From: Amylostereum areolatum
Taxonomy: Eukaryota > Basidiomycota > Agaricomycetes > Russulales > Stereaceae
Reading direction: 5' to 3'
NCBI GenBank assembly: GCA_012932865.1
Contig: SAXG01000087.1
Location: 62,001-126,000 of the forward strand
Length of the DNA: 64,000 nt
The first letter of the stretch is position 1. Each line of letters starts with the position of its first letter. This document shows positions 1-12,762 of this stretch, one piece after another. Made by a program: the position numbers and the translations under genes. The notes beneath the pieces are model-generated. The model did no database searches and was not told where the DNA came from. It saw nothing but the letters and a program-made list of their open reading frames with translations.

Positions 1-430
1 AACGAGAAGAAGTTCAGTACCTGTGGCGCCGCAGACCCGATTGAGATGCTCCTTCTCTTGCGCGATGAGCGGGTCGTTGAAAGTCGGCACGTCGATCCGG
101 GCGGAGGCGCGCTGGGCCTGGATAGGCATGGCGTAGTGGCGACGGATGCGGCGCTGGAGGGTGGTGTACTTACATGGCGTTCTTGACTTGGTCCGCCGTG
201 CGTTGAACGAGGTACGCAACAATGCGCCCACAACTGCTACAGTATCTGCGTTCACCGACCTGTCTTCGCGCAACTGCCTCCTCGACCTGTTCAACGAGTA
301 TGATGGGACGATTTCATCAGTCACTGTGCCGGACATCACCATAGATTGAGAGCGGGCGCGAGCGAGGTGATGAACAACATGCCAGACGATGTACACAACA
401 ACGATGCCCGAGCACGACGGCGACGACGCG
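1..430 (-). pseudogene. ABC transporter-like gene fragment, 5' part, runs off left edge
   Basis: The minus strand encodes segments that match, in order, the N-terminal membrane part of the ABC transporter at 41.3 kb. They include LFITSLAPALNLW (about 350-390), VEEAVARRQVGERRY (about 260-300), CGRIVAYLVQRTADQVKNAM (about 180-240), then RRIRRHYA and ARIDVPTFNDPLIA (about 50-150). The + gene has RRYYS and MARLDVPTYDDPVIA at the equivalent place. Between the last two segments the frame changes: an in-frame TAA follows NAM, and dropping one base restores KYTTLQRRIRRHYA. The only GT-AG alternative there is a 20-bp intron, which would be too short and does not keep phase. I read this as a decayed or mis-sequenced paralog whose nucleotide-binding domain, if present, lies outside the window. 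Confidence 0.6.
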
Positions 431-543
431 TCTGCTTACCCTTGCTTGCCTTTCACGTGACCGCGTCTGCAAGACCCCACCCGACGTTAAGCTAATTCAC
501 GATTATTCTGTAGTCTTCCCTCTTTACTCGATTTCACTCCTAC

Positions 544-2921
544 TCACACCTCCAGAACCTCCACGCTCGAGCCCCCCTTCTTCGACTCATCCGTGCTAGT
601 CCTTTCGTCCCTCTCCCTCTCTTGCACCTTCCCTTCCTCCTCCCCAACCCACTCCCGTGCCTCGTAACCCTCCACGGTCGGTATCGGACCCTTGAACCAA
701 TGGACCCCTCCGTACTTGGGGAAGTAGTACCACACGAGCGAGAGGACGAACACGCCGCCGAGGACGACGACGGTGTAGTTCATGTCCGCGACGGACGTCA
801 CCTTGTCCGGCGGGAAGAAGAACACGGTGCCCATGAAGCCCATGAACACGACCGAGATCAGCGCGCACGGGAAGCTCTGGCAAATCGATCCACACAGTTA
901 GCTATTCCTGCCTCTGCGCGCCACGAAGGGAGGGAAGGACGCACAAACACCCCCAACGAGAACGGTCCCGGCTTGAAGTTGTTCTCCTTCCTCCATATCC
1001 ACCGCGCGGCGATCGGGATCGCGTACGCGACGTACAAGCCCGTGACGCTGATCGCGAACACGGCGTTGATGGCTTGCGAGCCCGCGAAGGCGAGGCAGCC
1101 GAGCAGGAGCGCTGCGATCGCGGTGAACCAGACGGTGTTGACGGGCGTCTTGGTGTAGGAGTTCATGCGGTAGAGGTAGGACGAGAAAGGGAGCGCGCCA
1201 TCGCGGGAGAACGCGAAGGATTGACGGGAGGCGGCAAGCATCTGGGAGAAGGGTGGTGAGACGTAGCTTCGAAACCGGGAGAGAGTTGACACGAACCATG
1301 CTGGATCCCATGAAGTACCTGAAAGCAAAAACCCCACCCTCGTCAGCGAGGGTACACATTAGAGACAGCGAAAAACGCACTGCACGATAACAACGAATGA
1401 CCAAATCGCCAGCGTGCCCTTCTGTCCGAAGCTGTTGAAGAAGATGGCCGCCATCGGCTGGTCGCTGTTGGCGAGAGCCGCAAGGTCCGTTCCCATGCAG
1501 AACGCGAGAGAAACGTTGATGGCTATACCAAAGTTCAGTCAGCGACTTTGGCGTTATACGGATACCAAAAACACCCACCCCATCCAAGGATACCGGCGAT
1601 ACCGATGGCCCACACAATGGCCCATGGGACAGCTGTCGCGGCGTTGGAAGCTTCTTCGCTGATATGCACACTTGAATCGAACGAGCCTGCGCGGACCGTG
1701 AGCCTCCTATCTCTTTCATTAAGATGGATGAGCGTACAAATGGTCCACAGGGGGGCGAGGAAGCTGAGAATAAAAGCGTAGCCACTCGGCCAATCGCTCT
1801 CTAGATCGTATAGTCAGACTTCGTCCCACTGGCACAACAAAGCATTCGCAGAGAGACGTACGGTTCGTGAAGTTCCCGAGCGCGAAGCTCGCGGTATTGC
1901 GGAACTCGGACGGCGTCGCAGCGGGAAGCCCGATGATCACCGCCAAACAGAGCCTGATAAACCGTTGTAAGCACCGTACCATACCCGGGCGAAAGTATGT
2001 AACGACTTACAGAACGTTCAGCGCGACGTATACGCTCTGCATCCTCGCCAGGAGGCTGGTGCCGAGGCAGCACAAAAACGCGTGGGTGAGGATGATCAAC
2101 ACGAACACGGCACTGCGTAACGAATGGGATCAGCATCTCATTATAACCAATAAAACGACGGGAGGACGCACAAGGTGGTGGTGCTGGTAGCTTCGTATCC
2201 CGTCCCGATGTTGGCTGCAGCCATAACCTGAACTGCAGCGCCCCAGTCGATGCTCGCCACGCTGGCGATGGAGCCTATCGTGTTCGCGTCTGTCTCGGAC
2301 ATAAGTCTCAGACCGGTCATCCAACGGAAAATGAAAGTCTCACATCCCACGATCCACGCGAGGAGGTTCCGCCAGCTCGGGGAAGAGAGCGAATGCGTCC
2401 AGAAGTACAGCTATCCAAGCGGCGTCAGAGGGGTGGTCGCGGATGGAGATAGGGAAAATGACGTACCCCACCCGAAGTGGGAGCGGCCGACGCGAGCTCT
2501 GCCATGGACATGCCGACGATAAGGATGAATATACTTGCCACGGCCCACTACCGGAAAAGGGTCAGCGAAAGCAGATGCGAAAGGAGGTATGCAGACACAC
2601 CCCCCAAACCATAGCGGCGGGTCCTCCGTTGGGTACGGAGTAGAAAAGAACAGAGCTGTCCGACGGGGTCAGCCACCGCACGCTTGATGACAGGGGTATA
2701 TGCGCACGATATGCTAGGTAAAAGCCCGATGATACTGAAGGCGATACCGAATACCTAGGGGCTTCGTCAGTATCGCAATATCTCTTCATAACCACCAACG
2801 CAAAACGTACCTCTATTGGCGAGAACGCCCGCTGAAACTCCTGCTTGTACCCAAGCTCCGCCAACAGATTCTCGTCCGCGACCATAGTTCCCGTTTTGTT
2901 CGTCTTCTTCTCGGAAGCCAT
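544..2921 (-). CDS. APC-superfamily amino acid/GABA-type permease (copy A)
   Basis: This is a multi-exon gene for a predicted polytopic plasma- or vacuolar-membrane permease of the fungal Uga4/Hnm1-like (GABA, choline, polyamine) branch of the APC superfamily. The start at 2921 gives a hydrophilic N-terminus ending LAELGYKQEFQRAF, conserved in all three copies in this window. Recognisable pieces follow: MSMAELASAAPTSGG, WGAAVQVMAAANIGTGYEA, SFDSSVHISEEASNAATAVPW (cytoplasmic loop typical of the family), SFAFSRDGALPFSSYLYRMN, and the last helices VADMNYTVVVLGGVFVLSLVWYYFPKYGGVHWF. The C-terminal tail is acidic and charged. Introns are about 50-90 nt with standard borders. No clear lesion was seen. 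The transported substrate cannot be deduced from sequence. Confidence 0.85.
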
Positions 2922-2929
2922 ATTACTCC

Positions 2930-5616
2930 TGCGTCGTCGGGGCGAAAAGGTAGAGAGGGGTAGGAGACCAGGACAAATGCTGGCAGCGAAAGAAGCCGAT
3001 ACGGGAAGCGAACGAAGGAAAAGTGCCCGGGGCAAAAGCACGTCCTTATAAGATACACGCAGCCTGCGGTGCCGTCGTGACATCAGAATGCGGAGCCAGG
3101 ACGGAGGCCAGTGAAGGCCCCGAGTTCATTGGCGCGTACCCATTAACCAACCAACGGCCGAGGTCGAGCGGGAGATCGAATCAAGAGCACCCGTTCGACG
3201 ACAAGATAAGGGCGGACGCCCACAGACGACGATAAGCTGCTCTATCTGCTCCGAGTGAACTTCCAAGGGGGAAAATATAGTGCTGCGGTATCTGTGCGGT
3301 GAGACAGTAGCTGTCAGATACGAAATCGGCCAGTGAGAGTGGGAGAAGACAGGAGCTCACTGTGTTTCAATTTAGAGGGTGCGTCGGACGACATCTGGGT
3401 CAAGGGGCGCGGGGCAAGCGATGCTCCGTATGATACGGAGGAGATGTACAAATTCGTAAAGTCGTATTCGAGAAAAGCAAATGCAGGGTAACAGAACGCG
3501 AATTATATAAATAAGGAAGACCACAAACGCGTAAAGGGAAACGACGCAATGACCGCCCCCTCGCTCACGGCGGGCCCTCCGACACATGGGTGCCCCCTCA
3601 GGAATGGGAGCCGCTTTCTGCGCGTCGGCGATTCGTTCACTACATTTTTGTACGAGCAAATGTGAGATAACCTTGCGGCCCTGCGGTTCTCTTCGTGCGA
3701 AAAGGCCACTGAAGGTCAAGCGCATCCTGTTTATCTTTTGTGGGTAATGCGGGACTTTTGGCGGTGGTCTGACCACGTTCGAGGATGTGTCGGAAGAGTA
3801 TGACGGAGGTAGATGGAAACCTGGGTACAAGCTAGTCAAGACGAGAATAAGACGGATATCGGAAAGAAGGACACACCTTTGCAGTCCTTTGCACGTCCGT
3901 CCGGCCTATGGCTACTTTGTGATGACATAGCGCCTTGTGTCTTGGTCCGGTTATCGGACCACCTTTTGTGTCTTGGACAGTTGGACAGACCGACCGGCCA
4001 GCGCGCGTAGGTATTTAGCCTGGTCTGAAGGGTTTTAGGTGCATCGGTCGACAACCCATACCAATAGTTCAGAAGGACGCGAGCATCGCGTATATTACCA
4101 TGTAACTGTGTCTCGAAAATGATGAACAGGAGAGAGCGACGCTGGGATGAAGCCGACTTGCGAAAATACCTGGCAAGAGACGGCCGGTGACTCCATGAGG
4201 CCTGAGTACTGACCACATATGGCTAATTTGAGAGCTCCGCCGTCTTCCTACGGATGCTGTATGACGTGTGAATCCTCGCAGTCTACGAACTGAAGCGATG
4301 GGGACGTACCTCAAGTCACACGCTCTCGTCATCTCTCCAACCCGTCTCTGTTCTCTCTTTGTCCTAGGAATTCACGTCATGCCTGAAGTATGCGCAATGA
4401 CGTGCATTCGAGGGAGCTGGGAGGTCGGCGCTTCCGCTAGCAGGTCGTCGTACGCAGGATACGTCGCAGCATCCAAAGTCCGTTGCCAGCCTGAAACCGT
4501 CATCCGGTCACGGTGCTTCTTGTATTAGAGTTGATCATGTCGCTGACACCGGTAGCAGATTCGTGCAAAATGGAGGAAGAGCATGTTGAAGAAAGCAAAA
4601 CTGACGGGAAAGAAAGTGAAGGTAAGATTCAAAGCCGGGCTTAGGCTGTGAAGCACACGCCGGAGTAGCACTGCCACCAGTGACCACGGTCCACGGTCTT
4701 CTCCTCGACCTCCACGAAGAACACTCACCTTATTGCAACCGCTCTCGCCGATATACAAATGTACTCTCTATATATATTCTCGAGACGGAGGATTCCTTCC
4801 TCGGGCGCGTCAACGGCGTTCCGTCCAAGTTGCGCATTTGCGCTTTCTGGTCAAAGTTTCAAACGGGGCGATTCACAAACGGGCTGACTAGCATTTTGGA
4901 CGGTTCATCTGTGGTAAGAGCCTTTCAAATGATACTTGATACTACTGGGGCTAAACCGGACTCGTACGCCAGCCCGTCTCATATTCCAAGACACCCTTTT
5001 TTTACCCCGCGCATATGAAGGTCGGGATTTCCGGATGGCATGCACGTCCTTTTACTCGCTCTCTCAAGATACGTTTCAGCCTCCGCCCCTCGGTGCGCTG
5101 CGCTATTTTCTGCGTCTGCTCCCCAGTTCATGACCAGATCATATAGATTGACGTAGACAGCCGTTGCTGCTTCTTCCTCTTACCGATCCCTCTCTGCTTC
5201 ACGTCTGGCCCAACACGCTCCCCCTATACCCATCCTCGCGTCTACGTTCAACCTGAATCTGGCCCTTCTATCTCGCAGACCCTCTTGCATCTCCCCCGCC
5301 GCCTTGTAACACCGCGATTGACCTCTTCAACCTGTCCAGGCCCAGCGGCGCTGAGCGATGGCGAACGGTCACTGTCCGTGAAGCAAGAATACCACAACAA
5401 GCATGCTTCAACTTCAGTATCGGCCTTGTACGTGGTCAAGAGGACCTACAAAGATGCCTAGTGTGAGGTAGGATATTTTTATGGCATTTCGCTTGGAGCG
5501 GGTCTGATACCTTTAGAAGAAGGGTCCCCGGTTGAATCAGGGAGGGACTACGGTCCTTAGTGTCGAACGAAGGGAAAAGGTATGTAAAAGAGGCATGGCT
5601 GGAGTGAATCACAGAC
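2930..5616. other. Gene-poor interval between permease A and the TPR-CHAT gene
   Basis: I see no ORF with codon bias, exon-like phase structure or recognisable family here. The longest minus-strand ORFs (3836-4216, 3372-3839) are low-information. A short hairpin, GGTCCG-GTTAT-CGGACC, lies near 3943-3960 beside two TGTGTCTTGG direct repeats. Confidence 0.5.
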
Positions 5617-8600
5617 TCATATTCCAATGTGTATAAAGGGTACCCATCTGTCGAAAGCCTTCTCTCCAACTTCATTGCGTAGACACTTCACTGCGTCGTG
5701 AAGCGCGTACGCTACCCTCCGCCCGTCTTCGCCTCCTCCCTTCGGCATCAGCTGCGAGTACAGCTCCTCCACAACGATGGGCGCATCTCTGTCCTTGATC
5801 GACCACATCGTCGCCACAACACTCGGATATCCCGCCATGAGCATCCCGGCCGCGAGATGGACCGCTTCCTCGGCAAGCTTCTCGTCGCCTGTCGCGGTTT
5901 GACAAGCAGACAGGACCGCGAGCTCCGTGTGCTCGAAGGACTTCTTCATGATGTCTAGGAGCTCCAGCCGACTGTCGTGAAGGATGAACGCGCTCTTGGT
6001 GGGGTCCCCGGCGCGCTGTTCCGCATGGCACGCGAGATGGATCCAACTGTGCTTCGCCATGGCCTCGAGCACGGAATCTTTCGTCGCCTTCTCTCTGTCG
6101 AGATAGAGACCTTGATCTCCGACGCATTCCTTGACGGCCGCGATTTCGGCAATGGTCCCTGGCAATGGATTTTGACCGGGCGTTGCTGGTTGTGATACGG
6201 CGAGGACGCTAGGTTTCGAGACCTGGCGCCGGTGCTGTCCGGCCCCAAGTAGGGCGGAGAGCGTGGGTGTATACGAGGAAACAACGTAATCATATATCTT
6301 TGGCCCCCCGGGGCCGTCGTAAACGCCAGCGGCATGGAGGGGGAGAAATGCCATCGAGCCCGTCGCGCACCAGGTTATATGAGGGGGATTGTCGTTCAAG
6401 CTTTTTTGTAGCAACTATAACCAACCAGGGAGTCTGCGAGCGAATGTCAGGGGGGAAAAGGGGGCCCTCACCTTCAGTTTGAGAAGTACCGGGCGTACCA
6501 CAATCGACCAAAGGCTCCCCAGGATTCGCGCCATGTTGTTGTCGTCCCCGGCGGCGAGGGCCCGACGCGATCCCCGGGCGCGCGCTCCTGACCGTTTGAG
6601 GCACTGCAGCATACGGTCTCTCCAACGATCCACGTGTCCGCGAGTGAGAGTGGGGAAAGGGACGTGAAGGACCGTATTGGAAGAGGGCCGAAGAATCAAC
6701 GCATCGCAGCGTCCTTCGTTGACGTTGACGACAACCACGGGGCCCGAACCGGCCGCTTCACGAAGATGGGCCAGCTTCTTTGGTCGCAGGAACCGTTCGC
6801 ACTCGGGGAGCGTGCGTGCTCTCTCGACCAGATCTTCGTATCTCTCTGCGAGACGACGGTGCCTCTGCGCCCCGTCCTCCAAGAAGGTTTCATTTTCCGA
6901 CCTGTCTGGCTCGATCGATCCAGCCGTTCCCGCGACCTCAAGCTCGTGCGAAACAAGTTCCAACTCGTCCGCGAGCGTCGAGTCCACGTCTCGCAGATCG
7001 TCGAGCGGCGTACGCAGTTGCAGGGTCTGCCCCCAAACGATGCACCGGCCCTGCTCCAGCCATTCCAGTGCACGTGCCAAGTCACCGGCAGTGATCGCAG
7101 CGGCCGCGGCCGCATTCACGACCTCTGCAATGGCAGGAAGCTCCTCGTAACGGCGATAAAGATTCGAGCCCAACCAGACCAGACGTGGTATGATTTCTAC
7201 CACCACTTGATAGGCGTCCAATGCCGAGGTGATTGAGTGTTCAGAAGATGCCAACGTTGCCCATTCGCGGGCAGCAGAGAATCTGTGGGATGGCGGACCC
7301 GAAGTGTCACTTGCAGCTTGCATAGAGATATCGACGGCAGCGTTGAAGTCGGTTGAATCTGAAAACCTCTTGAAGCGAGCCACGTAGGTGATTCCGATGT
7401 TGTTGCGATACATGGCCTTGTCGGGGTGACCGTCGGGAGTGAGGTCAATGGCCTGACGATGCACACACATGGCGCTGTCGAGGTCGGAGACGTCCCCAAA
7501 TCGCTCAAATCGAACCTGGAAGGACAGCCCGAGGTTGCTGAGACGTGCAGCCTTGTCGGGGTGGCCCTCCGGAGTGAGGTCGACAGCCCGGCATTTCATG
7601 CCGATGGCGCTATCGATGTCCGCTAGATGTCCCGATCGTTCGAATCGAGCGTGGAGGGAGACTCCGAGATTGTTGAAACGTGCAGGCTTATCTGGGTAGC
7701 CCTCCGGGGTGAGGTCAACGGCCTGGCGCGTCGCGCAAATGGCGCTATCGATGTCCGCCAGATGTCCCAGTCGCTCAAATCGGGTATAGAGGGAGTTTCC
7801 AAGGTTGTTGAGGTACATGGGCTTGTCGGGGTCGTGTTCAGGAGTGAGGTCGACAGCCTGGCGCTGCGCGCTGACGGAGCTATCGACGTCCGCCAAATGT
7901 CCCAATCGCTCGAACCGAGCCAGGAGGGAGACTCCGAGGTTGCTGCAACGTGCAGGTTTGTCAAGGTGGCCCTCCGGAGTGAGGTCAACGGACTGGAGCT
8001 TCACATGGATGGCGTTGTCGATGTCGACTAGGTGTCCCAATCGCTCAAACCGGGCATTGAAAGCGTTGCCAAAGTTGTTGAGATACAGAGCCTTATCGAG
8101 GTGGCCCTCGGGAGTGAGTTCAACGGCCTGGCGCTGTGCACCGATCGCGCTGTCGATGTCTGCCAAGTTGCCTGATCGCACGAACCGATCCTGGAGGGAG
8201 TTCCCGAAGTGGGTGAGATACATGGCCTTGTCGGCATGGCCCTCGGGGGTAAGCTCAGCGGATTCGCGGTACGCGTTGACAGCGCCGTCGATGTCGGCCG
8301 GATTTCCGGATCGCTCAAATCGATGCTGGAGGAAGATTCCGAGCTTGTTGAGGTAGGTGGCTTTGTCGGCGTGGTCCGTGGGAGTGAGTTCGACGGACTG
8401 ACGTTGTGCGTGGACGGCGCTGTCGATGTCGGACAGGTCTCCCAATCGCACGAATCGATCCTGGAGGAACGCTCCGAGGGTGTTGAGATACGTGGCCTTG
8501 CTGGCGTGGTCCGTGGGAGTGAGATCAACGGCCTGACGCTGCGCACGGATAGCATTGTCAAGGTCGGCCAGGTCGCCTAATCGCACGAATCGATCCTGAA

Positions 8601-9030
8601 GGGAGCTTCCAAGGTTGTTGAGATACATGGCCTTGTTGGGGTGGCCCCCGGGAGTGAGGTCGACGGCCTGACGCTGCGCGGTGATTGCGCTGTCCATATC
8701 AACCAGGTCTCCGAATCGCTCGAATTGCATTTGCAGGGAGATTCCTAGGTTGTTGAGGCGCGTTGGCCTGTCGGGAAGGCCTTCAAGGGGAAGTTCAACC
8801 GCCCGTCGCTCGGCGTCGATGGCTGTTTGGATGTCCAAACGGCTTCCCTGATCCTCGAAACATTGGGAAAAGAAGATACCCACGCGAGCGAGGAGCCACG
8901 GGTCCCCGGATACGAATTCCGCGATGTATTGCGACCCTCGCGTCCAATGTACTGTATTGTTGGAGGTTGGAAACAATCTGAACGTCGGTTCGGCATCAAG
9001 GTCACCATCGAAGTGATATCTATGTAACAA
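5617..9030 (-). CDS. TPR-CHAT protein (putative caspase-like peptidase)
   Basis: Two exons (9030-6472 and 6414-5617) join at a GTGAGG donor and a TATAG acceptor with preserved phase, giving about 1,118 residues. The first exon carries eleven tetratricopeptide-type repeats with a 45-residue (135-bp) period, consensus AQRQAVDLTPEGHPDKA-YLNNLG-SL--RFERLGDLADIDSA. A helical linker (residues about 560-850) follows. The second exon is a CHAT domain (clan CD, caspase fold) with both catalytic signatures: His in WIHLACH (about residue 983) and Cys in LSACQTA (about 1024). The dyad is therefore intact. CHAT proteins are related to caspases and separase; bacterial TPR-CHAT proteins act as triggered proteases. 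A role in fungal regulated cell death or nonself response is inference only. The start may be upstream (ATG at 9056, through a small intron). It is paralogous to the gene at 32.6-36.0 kb. Confidence 0.85.
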
Positions 9031-9059
9031 CTGACCTCTTCAAACGAAACAGCCATGTT

Positions 9060-10010
9060 AGTTTGTGTTGCCCTCATATACGAGACGACTGGAGCAATAG
9101 AATCCGAGGTCTTGGGCTGCGAAATTGGTTGAAACCCCATCAAGAAGGACGAAAGATGGGACAACAAGACAGCCTCGTCACCTTGCAATCGATTGGCGGA
9201 GTCGAAGAGGATGTTTTGGTCTACCTAATCTGCAGATGTAGGTGGTCAGGCCGATGGCAGGGAGAACGGGCACTGCTCACTCACTGTTATAGGGTACGCC
9301 CCAGGTCTTAGTTCAACGGAAAGGAAGCCTGAAGGAACACGACAGGTTCGTATCGTGGTCAGCCCACGCACCTTCCACTTTCATTTTGAACTTACTGTGC
9401 AGGGAATTTATTTGAGGCTTCGATGGGTGGAGTAGTGACGGTCTTGGATCTTTGACGAACAAGAGGATGTGTATGTATAGGATCCGATTGGAGGTCCTAC
9501 ATAGAACGGCAGGGGTAGTTCGACTTGTATGAGATAGGCGCTACTGGTGAAGCAGACACCGGCAGCTGTGTGGATTAAAAGTCGGAAGGAAGGACTCTGA
9601 GTGGGTGATAGTGGCAAGAGACAAGGGGCAAGAGACGTGATGCTGACCTTCGATCGGGTGATGATTGGATCACACATGGGACGGAAAGCAGTTCCGAAAA
9701 AAAAACCCTGTAAAACCCGTTATGAGGAGTGGGTGGGATATAACCTTCCGATGACGCTGAAGAAAGGCGTTGAAGACCTCCGCATGGTACTTGGAAACCA
9801 GCAGCCGCACTGCCCGCTCGCCCAATGAGTCCTAGGCTGCGGCCGGACATCCCTCTGGACGTGGCCGGTAGGATCTCCATCCACAATCGCAGCAGCAGAA
9901 GGACGTTGAGGCGATAGAGACCTGCATGCAGGTAAGGATTGTCGGAACAAGGTGGAGGAGGGCTTGAAGGGAGAAGGAAGAACAGACCACTACTCAAGCG
10001 GGCTGAGACG
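9060..10010. other. Intergenic region upstream of TPR-CHAT (-)
   Basis: No supportable gene was seen. It should include the promoter of the minus-strand TPR-CHAT gene. The ORF at 9575-10108 (-) overlaps the R1 repeat and has no family signature. Confidence 0.4.
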
Positions 10011-10760
10011 GAGGACAACGCAACCTTGGACTGAAACGTCGGCGGCGCATACCAGATGAGACTTGCGTAGCAGGAAGTCAATGAAAGACCGGGATGGTTG
10101 GATACCACGGTAGCTTGATCTTGAAGCTTGACTAGATAGTTGCGTAGGTGTGACCGTGTAAATAGTGCAGGACAAATGTCGTAGAGAGAAAGGTTGAATT
10201 CAATCTATCTTTTAAACTACACGTTCACTACTTATACCTGAAAAGCAACCTCAGCAAGCTGAATCGCAGGAAACTGGAAAAGGAGTAGACGCACGGTGTA
10301 CCCCGAGGGATGTTCATCGCTGATTCCCAAACATCCTCCATGACTACCACGCATCCCAACCTGCGACTCGTGAGCCATAATTCCCGTAGCAGCTACCTGT
10401 CGCGTTGAGTTGCAGCGATCGGCGAACTCAGAACTTGTATACAAACCCGGGCAGGACCTTGCTCGTTCACGGTGCGCCTAACCGATCTGAAGCTCCCGAA
10501 TGGTTACACCGATCTTCGAAATCGATCCGGTGTGCACATGGGACGATGTCGGCAGTGGTTCGTTTGGCAGGACAGGCAGAGAGACATGGAGAAGATGAAG
10601 GCGGGAGACTCGAAACGGCGCGGAGTAGTCTCCGTGGCTGACCTTGCTCAGAAGACAGTCGTTCTTACGGCGCGGAGTCGGCCCTACGCCAGCAGTGGCC
10701 ACCAATGACCATGCGCCACCGGGCTCTGCGTCAGCCACTTCTCACCCGCCGTCCCCACGC
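10010..10760 (-). repeat. Dispersed repeat R1, copy 1
   Basis: Read on the minus strand, this block matches 36.39-37.2 kb on the plus strand for most of its length. Shared landmarks in order: CCCGCCTTCATCTTCTCC / CTGCCTTCATGATCTTCC, CCTGTCCTGC-AACGAAC, TTCAGATC-TAGGCGCAC, ACGAGCAAG, CGCTGCTACGGGA, GAATCAGC-ATGAA, CTCGGGGTACA-CGTGCGT, GTAGCGAACGTGTAGTTT-like, and CGCC-ACGTTTCAGTCCAA. Conceptual peptides also align (CLHDLP/RLHLLH, then VLPNEPLP / VLRNELSP, then HVHT / HMHT). This suggests an old duplicated gene or a mobile element that has decayed. No terminal repeats were found. Confidence 0.65.
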
Positions 10761-11039
10761 AACTCGAAATCCTGGCTTTTCTCATCCCTTTTGCACGACA
10801 TATCTACTGAGGCTGCTGTATCTTCTGTGCACCTCTCGAATCGCAGGCCGGAGCTCTAGTTAGTAGTCGTCGATGGTGCCAAGTCTCATTCCCTAGAATT
10901 CTAAGTACCAGGCAGCGGCGCTGGCCAGTCGAACGCTCCCCGCCAATCGTCCTTCCGCCGTCCACCGACGAGCTGAATGAACCTTCTGGTCGAGAAATTG
11001 GCGTACGCATCCGGACTCGCGCGGGCCCGCCCTCCGAGT

Positions 11040-11882
11040 CTCAGCACCAGTCTGAACCGACATCTCCTCGGACTCGCACACCCGCCCGTCTCACATCCCA
11101 AGACACCCCGCTTCTGCCCCACATAACCCTCGGCCTCTCCCCGATGCACCCAAGCCCAAGCCCGTCCAAGACACCCCCCAACGACGACGACGACGACGAC
11201 GACGACGGCGGACGATGTTCCTCCTCGCCTCGGCCGTGCTCAACGTCGTGGTCACCGTCCATCCCATCTGCAACGTCCTCTGCCGCACCTACACCCTCTT
11301 CCCCGCGCCCTCTCGATCCGTCCAGCATCCCAGATCCTCGTACGTTCTCGGGAAAGAGCGCTGCAGGTGGCGAACGAGCGTACCCGGTGCGTCTGCGCCG
11401 TCCCGTATACGATCCGACCACCCCTGACCGATCTCCCAGGCCCGTCCCTGCTTTCCAACGCCCCTTCGTGCCCGCCGACGCCCAGCGCGTCACCGTCGTC
11501 ACCCACCCAACCAAGTCCCCCAAGCCCCGTCCCTCCCCCACCGACCCTCTCGCCCTCAGATCCCCTCTCCGACGCCGCCGTCCTCATCCTCACCCCCCAC
11601 ACCTCGGACGACGCGGCGACACGCGCGCTGGCCAAGCACGCCCCTAGCGTCGCCCCGTCCCCCCGCCCGGACTTCGTCGACGACCCCCTCCGCCGCGCTC
11701 AGATGCAGTCCTACGCTCGCGCGGCGACGCCGCGACACCCCGCGCCCGCCCCGCGCCCGGCGGGCCTCCGGCCGTTGCTCCTCCCGCGCCGGCACGGGGT
11801 TCGTGAGCCGAGTCCACCGACGCACCACCGCAAGTCGCGGCTGCGAGTGCTGGTCCTTCCGCGGCGGGCGGGGCTCCAGTAG
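11040..11882 (+). pseudogene. Unknown-family member 1 (DDPLRRAQMQSYARAA box), possibly degraded
   Basis: This is a homolog of the minus-strand loci at 28.8-29.5 kb and, in its C-terminal part, 24.9-25.7 kb. A hydrophobic segment starting at the ATG at 11215 (MFLLASAVLNVVVTVHPICN) matches MFILAVAVLDVVVTVQAFC of the 29-kb copy. After an intron-like gap come SPSDPLSDAAV, TSDDAA and FVDDPLRRAQMQSYARAA, then AGLRPLLLPRRHG and a stop at 11880-11882. Upstream, DNA at 11041-11110 matches 29520-29620, but the ATG found there in the 29-kb copy is ATC here. A (CGA)n run at 11181-11207 directly precedes the hydrophobic segment. The frame is not continuous without invoking introns, so the copy may be damaged. 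I do not recognise the family. Confidence 0.45.
11181..11207 (+). repeat. (CGA)n microsatellite
   Basis: About nine tandem CGA/GAC units lie immediately upstream of the ATG at 11215. Confidence 0.9.
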
Positions 11883-12762
11883 GCGTCGGCAATCGCGGGA
11901 TGCGTGTCGTTGGGCGGTCTGTCTTTCTTTCCCTTAGGATAAGTAGCTTGATTGTACGGATTACCGCGTGGATTGTTTGTACGATATCGAGGATCGTTTC
12001 GCGTATTCTGATATCTCCTTCGACGGGGCACGCAACTTCGAAAGCATCCATAAGCAGCACAGCTCACATTCAGATCCTCGAACACATCCGCACCATGTAT
12101 CGTACATACACCACACCGAGCCCCGCGCGCATAAGTATATCCAGCAGCCCCATCCATCCATCCATCCCCGTCCCCATCCCAGCACCCACCCACTCAGTAC
12201 TCACAACTTGGCAAACTCGAGCACGTGCTCGGAGTACGCCTTCGCCTTGACCTTGTCCACGTCCGCGCGCGTGATCGGCCGACACTCGTACGCGTGGTTG
12301 TACCCGAGCCTGCAACGAGCCGTCCACCGATCGTCAGCCTCACGGACAAGACGGGGACGAACGAACGCGGGGGGGGGGGGGGAGGGGCGATGAGCAGCAA
12401 GAAACCCGCACCTATCCCGCCCGTCCGTCCCTCCCGCCTTGTAGAACTCCGGCCGGCGAAGGAGGCTGACGACGACCGCGCCCCCGAGCCCGACATTGTG
12501 CACGAGCCCGTACTTCCCGCGCCTGTCGGGGATGTCGAACAAGCCCGGGGCCTGCATCGGCCCCGCCCCTAAAACACCGCATCGTCAGCACTCCTTCGTC
12601 GTCGTTCAGGAGAAAGCGCGGTCCAGAGCGTACAGTCGCGGAGTTGCACTGTGAGGGAAGGACGTGAACATCAAGTGAGAAAAGGCGGCAAAGGGGAGGG
12701 AGGGGGAGGAAGGCGTACTGGCGATGTAGAAGTGCATGCCGAGGCCGGTCGCGCCGAGGGGG

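Noticed and set aside
6634..8580. Regularly spaced near-identical DNA blocks that could suggest a CRISPR array or satellite
   Set aside because: The 135-bp period equals 45 codons and encodes TPR-type repeats; there are no unique spacers.
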